DNA from: Mycobacterium sp. MFM001
GTDB taxonomy: Bacteria; Actinomycetota; Actinomycetes; Mycobacteriales; Mycobacteriaceae
DNA: 64,000 bases
Direction of reading: 5' to 3'
Assembly (NCBI RefSeq): GCF_003402475.1
Contig: NZ_BFAB01000007.1
Span: forward strand, 281,054 to 345,053
The notes under the pieces: model-generated
The model's input: only the letters and a program-made list of their open reading frames with translations
Database searches by the model: none
What the model was told of the DNA's origin: nothing
Program-made: the position numbers and the translations under genes
Part shown: positions 35,514-43,926 of the stretch, piece by piece
Position numbering within the stretch: the first letter of the stretch is position 1
How the letters are laid out: each line of letters opens with the position of its first letter

Positions 35514-36853
35514 GTCGGATTCCTTTCTTCGTGGACTTCGAGCGGTTCGACTTCGTCGGGCGCGAAGTACAGATAGCGGCCGTACCAGTCATGCAACTCG
35601 GCAGCGGGGTCATCTTCGACCACGACACCGACATGCTGGTTGCCGTCGACGTCCTCGTGTACCGAGGTCACGCGAGCGGTCTTGCCGGAGAAGAACAGAT
35701 CTTGCGCGTCGGCACGTCGGGCGGGGTGCAGCCGCACCCGGCTGCCGCGGGCCACTCGCACACCGTTCACCAGGACGGCATCACTGTCAGGCCGGACGGC
35801 GTTGTCGGCCAGGGGATCCCACCACTGCACACCGTCGGATATCTCGGGAATGAGATCCGGCCGGCCCGCTGCACTGCCGGTGTGTGGATCGCGCAACACT
35901 CCGTGCATGCGCTGCATCGCCTCCGGTGACATCGCGTCGCAGCGATCGATGATCTGCGCAGCCAGCGGATCGGTCGCGCGGGCCTGCGCTTTTTCCTCCT
36001 CGGTCATCGTCATCACTCGCAAGGTGAGGATCTCGTCGATCTCGGTGGCGTCGTAGAGCGCGCCTTCGCTCTGCTCGGCGATCTCGGGATGGTCGTAGAG
36101 GATGATTGGCGAGATCAGCAGCAAGTCATGCTCTCCGGGCGGGCCGGCCAGCACCGGAAAGCATCGGTGTTGTTGGCAGCGTCCGGCGGCGGCCGCGGCG
36201 GACTCCGGAGGATCCAGCAACGAAATGAATTTTCCGCCAACCGCTTCGGCGATGATGTGCGTGCCGATCAGCGATCCGGCGATGGCATCGTGTTTGTCGG
36301 CTGCCCGCGCGCCGCTGTTGTGCACGGACACCGTGACACGGTCCAGACCCTGCTCACTCTCGACGTCGACAGTCAGCGACGCGCGTATCTCTTGCCGGCT
36401 GCGCACCAGCCTGCCGCCCCCGACCACTTCGATGTCGGTTCCCGACGGCACCGTCACCGGCACCGTCCACCGCCGGGGCGGCTCGTCGAGTTCGAAAGGA
36501 CCGAAAGACAACTCACGCTCGACGGCCTCGTCCCAGGAAAGCCAGCAGCCGGACGCAGCGGTGAGTTCGTCGACCGGCTGGTAGCGCCCGTCGCCAAGAC
36601 CTTGCTGGGCGCTGCGGTGCTGAAGTTGCAAGAATCGCAGCACCAACCTGATGGCATCGGCGGACACCAGGAATTGCGCCGACAGGCTGTCATCCTCGCC
36701 GATTCCGGTATCAGCGGCGCCCGGCGGGCCAAGAACACCCCATTGCCACCGTGATTGGTTCCTGCTCGACGAGGCGCGGTACGGGTAGAGCAGATAGCCC
36801 TCGTAGAGCACCGCGTCGGCGACCGCGCGGGCCCGGTCCCAATGAGAGCTCAT
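35501..36853 (-). CDS. Hydrogenase-cluster protein of unknown function (450 aa)
   Basis: A 450-residue soluble protein. It starts MSSHWDRARAVADAVLYEGY, followed by LLYPYRASSSRNQSRWQWGV, a well-conserved-looking entry motif. The middle is beta-rich (VDVESEQGLDRVTVSVHNSG), with ISPIILYDHPEIAEQSEGAL and a helical EEIDEILTLRVMTMTEEEK region. The C-terminus (last about 60 residues, SGKTARVTSVHEDVDG, then HVGVVVEDDPAAELHDWYGR) looks like a small barrel. I recognise it only as a gene that accompanies actinobacterial group 1h hydrogenases. The ATG overlaps the stop of the DUF6084-like gene. Confidence 0.85.
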   Translation of the reverse strand: MSSHWDRARAVADAVLYEGYLLYPYRASSSRNQSRWQWGVLGPPGAADTGIGEDDSLSAQFLVSADAIRLVLRFLQLQHRSAQQGLGDGRYQPVDELTAASGCWLSWDEAVERELSFGPFELDEPPRRWTVPVTVPSGTDIEVVGGGRLVRSRQEIRASLTVDVESEQGLDRVTVSVHNSGARAADKHDAIAGSLIGTHIIAEAVGGKFISLLDPPESAAAAAGRCQQHRCFPVLAGPPGEHDLLLISPIILYDHPEIAEQSEGALYDATEIDEILTLRVMTMTEEEKAQARATDPLAAQIIDRCDAMSPEAMQRMHGVLRDPHTGSAAGRPDLIPEISDGVQWWDPLADNAVRPDSDAVLVNGVRVARGSRVRLHPARRADAQDLFFSGKTARVTSVHEDVDGNQHVGVVVEDDPAAELHDWYGRYLYFAPDEVEPLEVHEERNPTWRS

Positions 36854-37497
36854 GGGACCTCCTGGCGAGCCATTGCGAGCAGCGCGGTAACGGCGTCCTC
36901 GATCGACAACAGGCCGTGCGCCGACTTGTACGCGGCCAGCGCGGCCGCCGTGTCGTGGCTGAGCCGCACCCACCCGCTGCTGGGGTAGTGCTGCCGGATG
37001 AGATCCCGCCACACTGCAACCGGCATGTCGTAACGGTCTTCGCACTCCCACGGCACCTGTTGAACTGACAACCCACGCGTGCCCGCCGTGAACACCGTTC
37101 CGCTGAACAGGAACAGCAGCGGCACCGCGCCGTCTCGTAAGGCGTGGAAGTACTTGGCTGCCGCGACCTCGAAGTCGTACGTGCACGGCAACGGAAGCGC
37201 TGCCTCGGTTGCGCCGGTGAACCCCGGGACCATCGCCGTGCAGTGCTGCCAGAGGAACGTGCGCTGGGTGGTCGCCCAGCGTTCCCGGAGCCCGAAAAGA
37301 TCGGTGAGCCCGGCGGCCTCGTCGTCGGAATAGCTACGCCGCAGCGGCTCGATCCGCACCTGAGCGCGTAGTGCGATCGCGTGCACCGGTTCCTCCGCGG
37401 ACATCGAAACCTCGACACGCGCAGTCAGCGAAGGGGTGACTGCGTACGGTTCTGGGGCGACGTCGACGACGGCGAACGCAAGATCTGCCGCGCTCAT
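36850..37497 (-). CDS. Hydrogenase-cluster protein of unknown function (DUF6084-like)
   Basis: A 215-residue protein beginning MSAADLAFAVVDVAPEPYAV with an immunoglobulin-like beta pattern (LRAQVRIEPLRRSY) and a conserved block LFGLRERWATTQRTFLWQH, followed by YDFEVAAAKYFHALRDGAVP and LLFLFSGTVF. From memory this is DUF6084, a family found next to hydrogenase genes. Start and stop codons overlap both neighbours (ATGA each side), so it is translated as part of the operon. No catalytic motif is seen. Confidence 0.8.
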   Translation of the reverse strand: MSAADLAFAVVDVAPEPYAVTPSLTARVEVSMSAEEPVHAIALRAQVRIEPLRRSYSDDEAAGLTDLFGLRERWATTQRTFLWQHCTAMVPGFTGATEAALPLPCTYDFEVAAAKYFHALRDGAVPLLFLFSGTVFTAGTRGLSVQQVPWECEDRYDMPVAVWRDLIRQHYPSSGWVRLSHDTAAALAAYKSAHGLLSIEDAVTALLAMARQEVP

Positions 37498-38120
37498 CGT
37501 CGTCGCTCCGTACTGCGCGCGGCCAGTGTCGCGAAGAATTCGTCGATGTACTCGCGAGCCTCCTGCCCACCGTCGAAGCCGCGCCACAACTTTCGCAGCC
37601 GGCCCACGAATTCGTAGCAGGCATCGATCGGGACCAGATGGCAGACGGGCTGGCCCTCGTCGGGGACACGCACCAGCAGAGCTTCGACGTCGTCGGCGAG
37701 CAGTCCCACCCGGGGTTCGGCGGTGCTGATCGCGCTCCACGCACCGAGGTCGAGTTCGGATTCGCATGCTCCCGCCGGTCCCGGATAGAACGCCACGGTG
37801 CGGTCCAGCGCCGAGTTGCGGAAGAAGAACGCCAGACCGACCGGAATCTGCAGCGCCTCCCAGGCACGACGATCCAGTGCGAAATCCGGGAAGGCCAGAT
37901 ACCGGTCGGGCACTGCGCGATAGCGCAGCTCGGCTTCGGAGTCGGTGAACAACAGATAGCAGCCGCGGCAGACGCACATCAGCTGGCGGCCAGCGACATT
38001 CACGACGTGCTGGTGCGCGTCCGCGATGGGCTCCGAGCACATCTCGCACCGCTGGGCTGCGGGGCCGGGCGCACGGCGGTTGCCGGTGATGCGGGCCAAG
38101 ACATCGTAGGGGCTGGTCAT
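37494..38120 (-). CDS. Zinc-ribbon hydrogenase-cluster protein (DUF5947-like)
   Basis: A 208-residue protein. The N-terminus has a likely zinc ribbon, C25-EM-C28 and C51-RG-C54 (with C49 nearby), between RCEMCSEPIADAHQHVV and CRGCYLLF. A conserved FPDFALDRRAWEALQIPVGL and AFFFRNSALDR follow, and VPIDACYEFVGRLRKLWRGF near the C-terminus. From memory it is DUF5947. It overlaps the Fe-S gene upstream by 4 nt. A chaperone or adaptor role in small-subunit assembly is a guess. Confidence 0.8.
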   Translation of the reverse strand: MTSPYDVLARITGNRRAPGPAAQRCEMCSEPIADAHQHVVNVAGRQLMCVCRGCYLLFTDSEAELRYRAVPDRYLAFPDFALDRRAWEALQIPVGLAFFFRNSALDRTVAFYPGPAGACESELDLGAWSAISTAEPRVGLLADDVEALLVRVPDEGQPVCHLVPIDACYEFVGRLRKLWRGFDGGQEAREYIDEFFATLAARSTERRR

Positions 38121-39004
38121 GCCGACACACCCACAGACTCGGCGGGCACGGCGAGGGACAAGACTCCGTCGCGCACCAGGAGCGGGATGGGATCCAGGTG
38201 TGTGCTCGTGTCATCCAGCCCGGCGCCAGCGTGGACGACGTCGAAACGGGCGTGACAGCGGGCGCACCGCAACAGTGCATCCTGCAGTTCCGCGCCCGCC
38301 AGCGAACCGTCACAACCCGGGCAGTGGTCGCGATAGGCGTAGCACCGGTCGCCTACTCGACACGCCAGCACCGGCATATCGGCGACCATGAAGCCGCCGA
38401 CTTCGCCGGGGACGAGGTCCGCGAAGCCGGGCACCGGATGCCAGTGCGGCGCACTGCCGTTGGAATGAACTTTGGTGAGCAAGGATTCGGCTGGGATCAC
38501 CGCCGCCTCGGCGTCGGCGGTGACGACTTCGATCGACGAAATCTCGGGCGCGGCAGCGCGAATCGCATCCTCGACAGCCAACTCCAACGTCACCGCCGAC
38601 GACGGGCAGCTCTTGCAGCTGCCGGAGAACTGAAGGCGCACAGTATCATCGACGACGTCGAGCAGGTGCACGTCCCCGCCGTGGGACCCCAAATAGGGAC
38701 GCACCCGGTCCAGCGCATCGGAGATACGGCGGTGCACGTCATGCGGATGCAGCCCGTGCACCAACAGCAGACTGGCCACCAAGTCGTCGCCGGCCAGCCG
38801 TTCGACCACTGCCGCATCGCCGACCAGATCCACGATCCGCGACAAGGTCGCACCGTAGAGTCCGACTACCTCGCGGACGAGTTGTTCGGCGCGCTCACGG
38901 GCGGCCACCCCGCCCGTCGAGGTCGCGTCCAGCAGCGTCTGGATCCGATCGCCCGCCGTGCGCCATTGCGCGTCCCCCTGTGATTGTTCCGGGCGATCTG
39001 CCAT
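38117..39004 (-). CDS. hhyE: NifU-domain/Rieske-like iron-sulfur protein (HhyE-type)
   Basis: A 295-residue cytosolic protein placed directly after the large-subunit gene. Residues about 90-165 are a NifU C-terminal-type Fe-S scaffold with C130-KS-C133. Residues about 200-290 resemble a Rieske domain (VGDRCYAYRDHCPGC, then LLRCARCHARFDV), but the metal positions are C228, C231, C247 and C250 (with H251) instead of Cys2His2. In M. smegmatis the equivalent Fe-S protein is needed for group 1h hydrogenase activity, from memory. It is a plausible electron relay towards the quinone pool. Confidence 0.88.
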   Translation of the reverse strand: MADRPEQSQGDAQWRTAGDRIQTLLDATSTGGVAARERAEQLVREVVGLYGATLSRIVDLVGDAAVVERLAGDDLVASLLLVHGLHPHDVHRRISDALDRVRPYLGSHGGDVHLLDVVDDTVRLQFSGSCKSCPSSAVTLELAVEDAIRAAAPEISSIEVVTADAEAAVIPAESLLTKVHSNGSAPHWHPVPGFADLVPGEVGGFMVADMPVLACRVGDRCYAYRDHCPGCDGSLAGAELQDALLRCARCHARFDVVHAGAGLDDTSTHLDPIPLLVRDGVLSLAVPAESVGVSA

Positions 39005-39007
39005 GCA

Positions 39008-40801
39008 TCACTCCGTCGCTTGGGTCGGCGAGTGCAGCCGCTCCAGCGTCTTGCCCTTGCCCAGGTACATGTGGACCCCGCAGGGCAGACACGGGTCGAA
39101 GCTGCGCACCGTGCGCATGATGTCGATGCCTTTGAAGTGCTCGCGATCGTTCTCCTCGAAGATCGGCTGGCCCTGCACCGCGTCCTCGTACGGGCCCGGC
39201 GTGCCAAAGCTGTCGCGCGGGTTGGCATTCCACGGCGTCGGCGGGTACGGGTGATAGTTGGCGATCTTGCCGTCGCGAATCACCATGTGGTGGCTCAAGA
39301 CTCCGCGCACCGCCTCGGTGAAGCCGCAACCAATGCCTTCGTCGGGCACCTCGAACTTCTCCCAGGTCTTGGTGCGTCCGGCTCGGATCTCGGCGAGCGC
39401 CTTCTCCGCGAAGTGCAGCGCGCATGCCGCCGCGTAGGCCTGGAAGTAGGTCCGCGCCCGGTCCCGTTCGATCGTGTTCGACCCGTGCTGCGGGATCTTC
39501 CATTCCAGTTCGACCGGACCCTTGAGCACGGTCTTGGGCAGGTTGATCTGCACACTGTGCCCGGTGGATTTGACGTAGCCGATATCGACCAGTCCGGCCA
39601 GCGCGGTCGCCCACAATCGGGCCAGCGGGCCGCCGCCGGTGTCCAGCGCGAGATGGTCTTTGCCGTCGAACCAGCGCGGCGACATCACCCAGCTGTAGTT
39701 GCCGCCGTCCATGTCCCGCTTCTGCGGGCGGGGGTTGGTGTGCTGGTTCCACGGGTGGCGCCGATCCACCGTGTTACCCAGCGGGTCGGTCTTGACGAAC
39801 ATCTCCTGATCGGCCCAGTCGTCGTAATACGAACTGCCCAAAAGGATCCGGATGCCCAGGTTGATGTCGACCAACGATGTGGTGACGAGCTTGCCGTCGA
39901 TGACCACACCGGGTGTGACGAACATCTTGCGGCCCCAGGACTCCATGTCCTTGTAGGAGAAGTTGCAGTGCTCGGGATCCTGGAAGGAGCCCCAGCAGCC
40001 CAGCAGGGTGCGCCGCAGGCCCACCTTCTCGTAGCCGGGTATCGCCTCGTAGAAGAAGTCGAACAGGTCGTCGTGCATGGGCACGACCTTCTTCATGAAC
40101 TCGACGTAGCGCATCAGCCGGGTCATGTAGTCGGTCATCAGCTGAACGGTCGCGACCGTGCCGACCCCGCCGGGGTACAACGTCGACGGGTGCACGTGGC
40201 GGCCTTCCATAAGGCAGAACATTTCCCGCGTGTAGCGGCTGACCTGCAGCGCCTCGCGGTAGAACTCGCCCGAGAAGGGGTTGAGGGAGCGCATGATGTC
40301 GGCGATGGTTTTGTAGCCGTGCATATCGGCGTGCGGAGCCGCGGTGTTCTCGGCTTTGGAGAGCACACCGGGGTTGGTCTCGGAGACCATCTTCTCGCAG
40401 AAGTCCACGCCGACCAGATTCTCCTGGAAGATGTTGTGGTCGAACATGTATTCCGCAGCCTCGCCGAGGTTGACGATCCACTCGCCGAGATGTGGCGGCT
40501 TGACGCCGTAGGCCATGTTCTGCGTGTAACACGAACAGGTGGCGTGGTTGTCGCCGCAGATGCCGCAGATGCGGCTGGTGATGAAGTGCGCGTCGCGGGG
40601 ATCCTTGCCCTTCATGAACAATGAGTAGCCGCGGAAGATCGACGACGTGCTATGGCATTCCACCACTTCTTTGTTGTCGAAGTCGATCTTGGTGTAGATG
40701 CCGAGACTGCCCACGATCCGGGTGATCGGGTCCCATGCCATTTCCACCAGCTGGCCGGCTTCGCGCTTGGCCTGGGACGGCTCGGGGATGATCGTTGTCA
40801 T
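39008..40801 (-). CDS. hhyL: [NiFe]-hydrogenase large subunit, group 1h
   Basis: A 597-residue catalytic subunit. The Ni-Fe ligands are C79/C82 in L1 (SRICGICGDNHATCS) and C571/C574 in L2 (SFDPCLPCGVHMYLG). Twenty residues follow the final motif His577, the peptide removed by the HybD-type protease. The GICGDNH form of L1 and DPCLPCGVH form of L2 point to the actinobacterial high-affinity group 1h (formerly group 5), which oxidises H2 at atmospheric concentration during starvation. It starts 34 nt after hhyS and ends 3 nt before the Fe-S gene. Confidence 0.96.
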   Translation of the reverse strand: MTTIIPEPSQAKREAGQLVEMAWDPITRIVGSLGIYTKIDFDNKEVVECHSTSSIFRGYSLFMKGKDPRDAHFITSRICGICGDNHATCSCYTQNMAYGVKPPHLGEWIVNLGEAAEYMFDHNIFQENLVGVDFCEKMVSETNPGVLSKAENTAAPHADMHGYKTIADIMRSLNPFSGEFYREALQVSRYTREMFCLMEGRHVHPSTLYPGGVGTVATVQLMTDYMTRLMRYVEFMKKVVPMHDDLFDFFYEAIPGYEKVGLRRTLLGCWGSFQDPEHCNFSYKDMESWGRKMFVTPGVVIDGKLVTTSLVDINLGIRILLGSSYYDDWADQEMFVKTDPLGNTVDRRHPWNQHTNPRPQKRDMDGGNYSWVMSPRWFDGKDHLALDTGGGPLARLWATALAGLVDIGYVKSTGHSVQINLPKTVLKGPVELEWKIPQHGSNTIERDRARTYFQAYAAACALHFAEKALAEIRAGRTKTWEKFEVPDEGIGCGFTEAVRGVLSHHMVIRDGKIANYHPYPPTPWNANPRDSFGTPGPYEDAVQGQPIFEENDREHFKGIDIMRTVRSFDPCLPCGVHMYLGKGKTLERLHSPTQATE

Positions 40802-40835
40802 CGGAATTCACTTTCTCAATCGCTGAATAACGGGC

Positions 40836-41891
40836 TTACCAGGTGCGGCGGGCGCCCGTGGTGAGTTCGGTGCCCTTGTGCCGCCAGCGCGGCTCCTTGT
40901 CGACGGTGCGCCCGGTGATGCCGCGCAGGTTGCGGATCAGCGAGCCGTACAGCCCCGACGCGGTCGTCGAAACCTTGCCGCCCGGCGGCTCGTCCATGAA
41001 CGGCATGAACTTGTCCGGGAATCCGGGCATGGTGCACCCGATGCAGATACCGCCCACGTTCGGGCAACCGCCGATGCCGTTGATCCAACCGCGTTTGGGC
41101 ACGTTGCATTTGACGACTGGGCCCCAACACCCAAGCTTCACAATGCATTTGGGTGATCCATACTCGGTGGCGAAGTCACCCTGCTCGTAGTAGCCGGCTC
41201 GGTCGCAACCTTCATGCACGGTGTGGCCGAACAGCCACTGCGGCCGCAGCGCGTCGTCGAGCGGGATCATCGGCGCCTGCCCGGTGGCCATGTACAGCAG
41301 GTAGGTCAATGTTTCGGACAGGTTGTCCGGGTGGATCGGGCAGCCGGGCACGCAGACGATCGGGATTCCGGCTTTACTCTTCCAATCCCAGCCGAGATAG
41401 TCCGGCACGCCCATCGCTCCGGTGGGGTTGCCGGCCATCGCGTGAATGCCGCCGTAGGTGGCGCAGGTCCCCACCGCGACAACCGCCGTGGCCTTGGGCG
41501 TGAGCCGGTCCAGCCATTCGCTGGTCGTCATCGGCTGGCCGGTCTCCGGGTTGTTGCCGAACCCGCACCAATACCCTTCGCTTTTGATCGCCTCGTTGGG
41601 TATGGATCCCTCGACCACCAAGACGAATGGTTCAAGCTCGCCACGGTCGGCTTTGAAGAACCACTCGAGGAAATCGTCGGCCCCGCCGTTGGGCCCACAT
41701 TCGAAATCGATCAGTGGCCAGTGCACGGCGATCCTGGGCAAGCCGGGGAGTGCGCCCAGCGCGATCTCCTCGACGCTGGGCTGGGTGGCGGCAGTCAGCG
41801 CCACCGAATCACCGTCGCAACTCAGACCCGCGTTGATCCACAGCACGTGGATCAAAGTTTCTTCTGCCTTGACTGCTGCTTCCGTTGGCAT
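40836..41891 (-). CDS. hhyS: [NiFe]-hydrogenase small subunit, group 1h
   Basis: A 351-residue electron-transfer subunit with three Fe-S clusters. There is no Tat signal, so the enzyme faces the cytosol, as in group 1h. The proximal-cluster motif is C25-D-G-D28 (INAGLSCDGDSV) where most families have CxxC; aspartate as fourth ligand is the known 3Cys-1Asp feature of this oxygen-insensitive group. Medial and distal ligands are recognisable in GTCATYGG, VPGCPIHPDNL, HTVHEGCDRAGYYEQ, CIVKLGCWGPVVKC and GGICIGCTMPGFPD. It is first gene of the long operon; the start has only a weak ribosome site. Confidence 0.96.
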   Translation of the reverse strand: MPTEAAVKAEETLIHVLWINAGLSCDGDSVALTAATQPSVEEIALGALPGLPRIAVHWPLIDFECGPNGGADDFLEWFFKADRGELEPFVLVVEGSIPNEAIKSEGYWCGFGNNPETGQPMTTSEWLDRLTPKATAVVAVGTCATYGGIHAMAGNPTGAMGVPDYLGWDWKSKAGIPIVCVPGCPIHPDNLSETLTYLLYMATGQAPMIPLDDALRPQWLFGHTVHEGCDRAGYYEQGDFATEYGSPKCIVKLGCWGPVVKCNVPKRGWINGIGGCPNVGGICIGCTMPGFPDKFMPFMDEPPGGKVSTTASGLYGSLIRNLRGITGRTVDKEPRWRHKGTELTTGARRTW

Positions 41892-41906
41892 ACCGCAGCT
41901 TTCCGG

Positions 41907-41926
41907 GGCCGGACTGAGGTCCCTAA
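41907..41926 (-). promoter_or_regulatory. Possible DosR-type box upstream of hhyS
   Basis: The 20-mer contains GGACTGAGGTCCCTAA and agrees with the DosR dyad consensus as I remember it at 14 of 20 positions, including both GGACT and GTCCC cores. It ends 16 nt before the hhyS start, which is closer than usual for an activator site and lies downstream of the promoter proposed at 41974. A coincidence is quite possible. Confidence 0.3.
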
Positions 41927-41973
41927 CACCGCCGGAGTCGTCCGTCGGCCCGCTTACGCGGCGCTAATTCCTG

Positions 41974-42002
41974 GGTCTACTCCGGGAAAGTTGCCTTGTC
42001 AA
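41974..42002 (-). promoter_or_regulatory. Candidate sigma-A-type promoter of the hhy operon
   Basis: On the minus strand TTGACA (41997-42002) is separated by 17 nt from TAGACC (41974-41979). Transcription would begin near 41967, leaving a leader of about 75 nt before hhyS. The rest of the 381-nt gap (41892-42272) to the plus-strand gene holds no other gene I can support. Confidence 0.45.
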
Positions 42003-42272
42003 CGATGTTGTGGTGGGAATCGAAAACCTTTCGCGGAGTTGTCCTATTCGCCGTATTTCGCCGCGGCGCAGCGTATTCTGAACGCACATCACCAGCGGCG
42101 GGGCGCTAACTTTCGCGCGTCAAATTAATCGGGCCGGTTTCGTCGTCCTGCAAATTGATTGCATCTGAAAAGCCAATCGGGTCATGTGCTTTCCTGGTTG
42201 GGGTCACGCACGCCTGGGTACGCCACCGGTGATCCTCAGCGCAGCGCGCGCTGCGGGTCACAAGGAGGACCC

Positions 42273-42581
42273 ATGGAAGACAACACATCTGGCGGCCAGG
42301 TACCGGAGGAACCACAATCCGAGCGAGGCGAGATGGGGTCGCGAGACACCGGATCCGATCAGCCGGGTGGCGGGCCTACCGGCCGGCCGGAAGGCGCAGT
42401 TCAGGGTGACGAAGCGGTCCCGTCGCACGGCGGCTCCGACGAAAGCCAAATCGGAGGCACCGGAAATCTCACGCCGCAGGCGACCGGGCCGGCAGTCCCG
42501 CCTTACGAGGGACGCCAGGCGGAAGCCAAGCCGACCGGGGAGAGCGATGCCGAAGGAGGCGTCAAACCCGTCGAGTCATGA
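42273..42581 (+). CDS. Small intrinsically disordered protein
   Basis: A 102-residue protein of low complexity: Gly, Glu, Pro, Ser and Gln dominate and there are no cysteines, tryptophans or hydrophobic segments. It begins MEDNTSGGQVPEEPQSERGE and ends GGVKPVES. A strong AAGGAGG (42262-42268) 4 nt before the ATG makes translation believable. It points opposite to hypAB and hhyS and lies between them. No family is recognised; in this position it could be a hydrogenase accessory or an unrelated stress-type disordered protein. Confidence 0.6.
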   Translation: MEDNTSGGQVPEEPQSERGEMGSRDTGSDQPGGGPTGRPEGAVQGDEAVPSHGGSDESQIGGTGNLTPQATGPAVPPYEGRQAEAKPTGESDAEGGVKPVES

Positions 42582-42636
42582 AGAGGCTCCGCCGCGGAGA
42601 AGACGCCGGGCGCGAAGCCGCTCGGCGCGGATCAAC

Positions 42637-43419
42637 TCATGTTGCAGCGCCCGCCACGAATCGCCGCAACCAGCCGAACCACGCCGACATGCCGGCCCCC
42701 GTGCGGGCGCTGACCGGCAAAACCGTCGCGGTCGGGTTGACGTCGCGGACACGGGCGATGTACGTGTCGACATCGACATCCAGATACGGGACCAGATCGA
42801 TCTTGTTGAGCAGCACCAGATCCACGGCCCGGAACATCACTGGATACTTCAGGGGCTTGTCGTCGCCTTCGGTCACCGAGTAGACCATGGCCTTGGCATG
42901 CTCGCCGACGTCGAACTCCGCCGGGCATACCAGGTTGCCGACGTTCTCGATGATGACCAGATCCAGCGCGGCCAGGTCCAGACCCTGCAGCGCCCGGTTG
43001 ACCATCGGCGCGTCCAGGTGGCATTCACCGCCGAATCCGTTGCCGGTGTTCAGCAGCGATATCTGAGCGCCGCGGCCACCGAGCTTGGCCGCGTCGAGGT
43101 CGGTGGCGATGTCGCCTTCGATCACCCCGACCGCGAGGTCGCCGGCCAGTTCGTCGAGGGTGGCTTCCAGGATCGTCGTCTTCCCTGAGCCGGGTGAGCT
43201 CATCAGGTTGAGAGCCCGAATCCCGTTGCGCTCGAACGCCTCTCGGTTATAGCCGGCGCGGATGTCGTTTTCGGCGAAGATCGACTCCAGCACGTCGATG
43301 CGCTCGGTGCCGGTGTCGTAGCCGCTGTGGTCCCCGTGGTCGTGCTCGTGGGTGTGCGGCAGGTCGTCGTGGTCGTGGGTGTGCACGGTTCCGTCGTCGT
43401 GGCGATGAAACCTACCCAT
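42637..43419 (-). CDS. hypB: Hydrogenase nickel-insertion GTPase HypB
   Basis: A 260-residue SIMIBI GTPase. The N-terminus is rich in His and Asp (HRHDDGTVHTHDHDDLPHTH), a nickel store. The P-loop is SSPGSGKTT (near residue 70), Switch motifs are VGVIEGDIATDLDA and IIENVGNLVCP, and NKIDLVPY gives guanine specificity. The ATG at 43419 follows AAAGGTG. It lies 12 nt after hypA, with which it delivers Ni2+ to the large subunit. hypAB is transcribed separately from the hhyS operon. Confidence 0.97.
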   Translation of the reverse strand: MGRFHRHDDGTVHTHDHDDLPHTHEHDHGDHSGYDTGTERIDVLESIFAENDIRAGYNREAFERNGIRALNLMSSPGSGKTTILEATLDELAGDLAVGVIEGDIATDLDAAKLGGRGAQISLLNTGNGFGGECHLDAPMVNRALQGLDLAALDLVIIENVGNLVCPAEFDVGEHAKAMVYSVTEGDDKPLKYPVMFRAVDLVLLNKIDLVPYLDVDVDTYIARVRDVNPTATVLPVSARTGAGMSAWFGWLRRFVAGAAT

Positions 43420-43431
43420 GGTGAGCACCTT

Positions 43432-43767
43432 TCATGAAACGTCCAGTGAGGTCACCAGGAATTCGTCACCGTGCAGCACATCGACGTCAGCGCTCTCGCA
43501 GAGCGGGCACAACAAACACCACTGCGAGGCAATCGTCGAGCACCGGCCGCATGACCGGCAGTGCACCTCTGCGGTGACGAGCTCGAACTCCAGCTCGGCG
43601 TCGGGCATGTCCTCATAATCGCGGACAAGGCTCCAGCAGAACGACAGCGATTCGGGAACCACTTGGCGCAGGGCCCCGATCCGCACGCGGACGATGTCGA
43701 CGTGGCGGCCGTCCGCATACGGTTTGACCACCCCGGCGATGGCCTGACACAGCGACAGCTCATGCAC
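43432..43767 (-). CDS. hypA: Hydrogenase nickel metallochaperone HypA
   Basis: A 111-residue protein starting M-H-E (His2 is the nickel ligand) and carrying a zinc site with CRSCGRC near residues 70-76 and CLLCPLC near 84-90. Length is the family norm. It is first gene of the hypA-hypB pair and divergent, by 159 nt, from the plus-strand genes at 43927 onward. Confidence 0.96.
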   Translation of the reverse strand: MHELSLCQAIAGVVKPYADGRHVDIVRVRIGALRQVVPESLSFCWSLVRDYEDMPDAELEFELVTAEVHCRSCGRCSTIASQWCLLCPLCESADVDVLHGDEFLVTSLDVS

Positions 43768-43926
43768 GGTGACTCACCGCCATTCCCACAGAGCCCCTGA
43801 TCGCCGGCAGGCCCATGAACACCGTTCTACACCTGGCAGCCCGCCGTCGGAGGGCAACTGTCCGCAACGCTTTACCACGGGATCTGGCGGAGCGGCAGGG
43901 TTATCCTGAACCCGGCGGGGCGCAGC

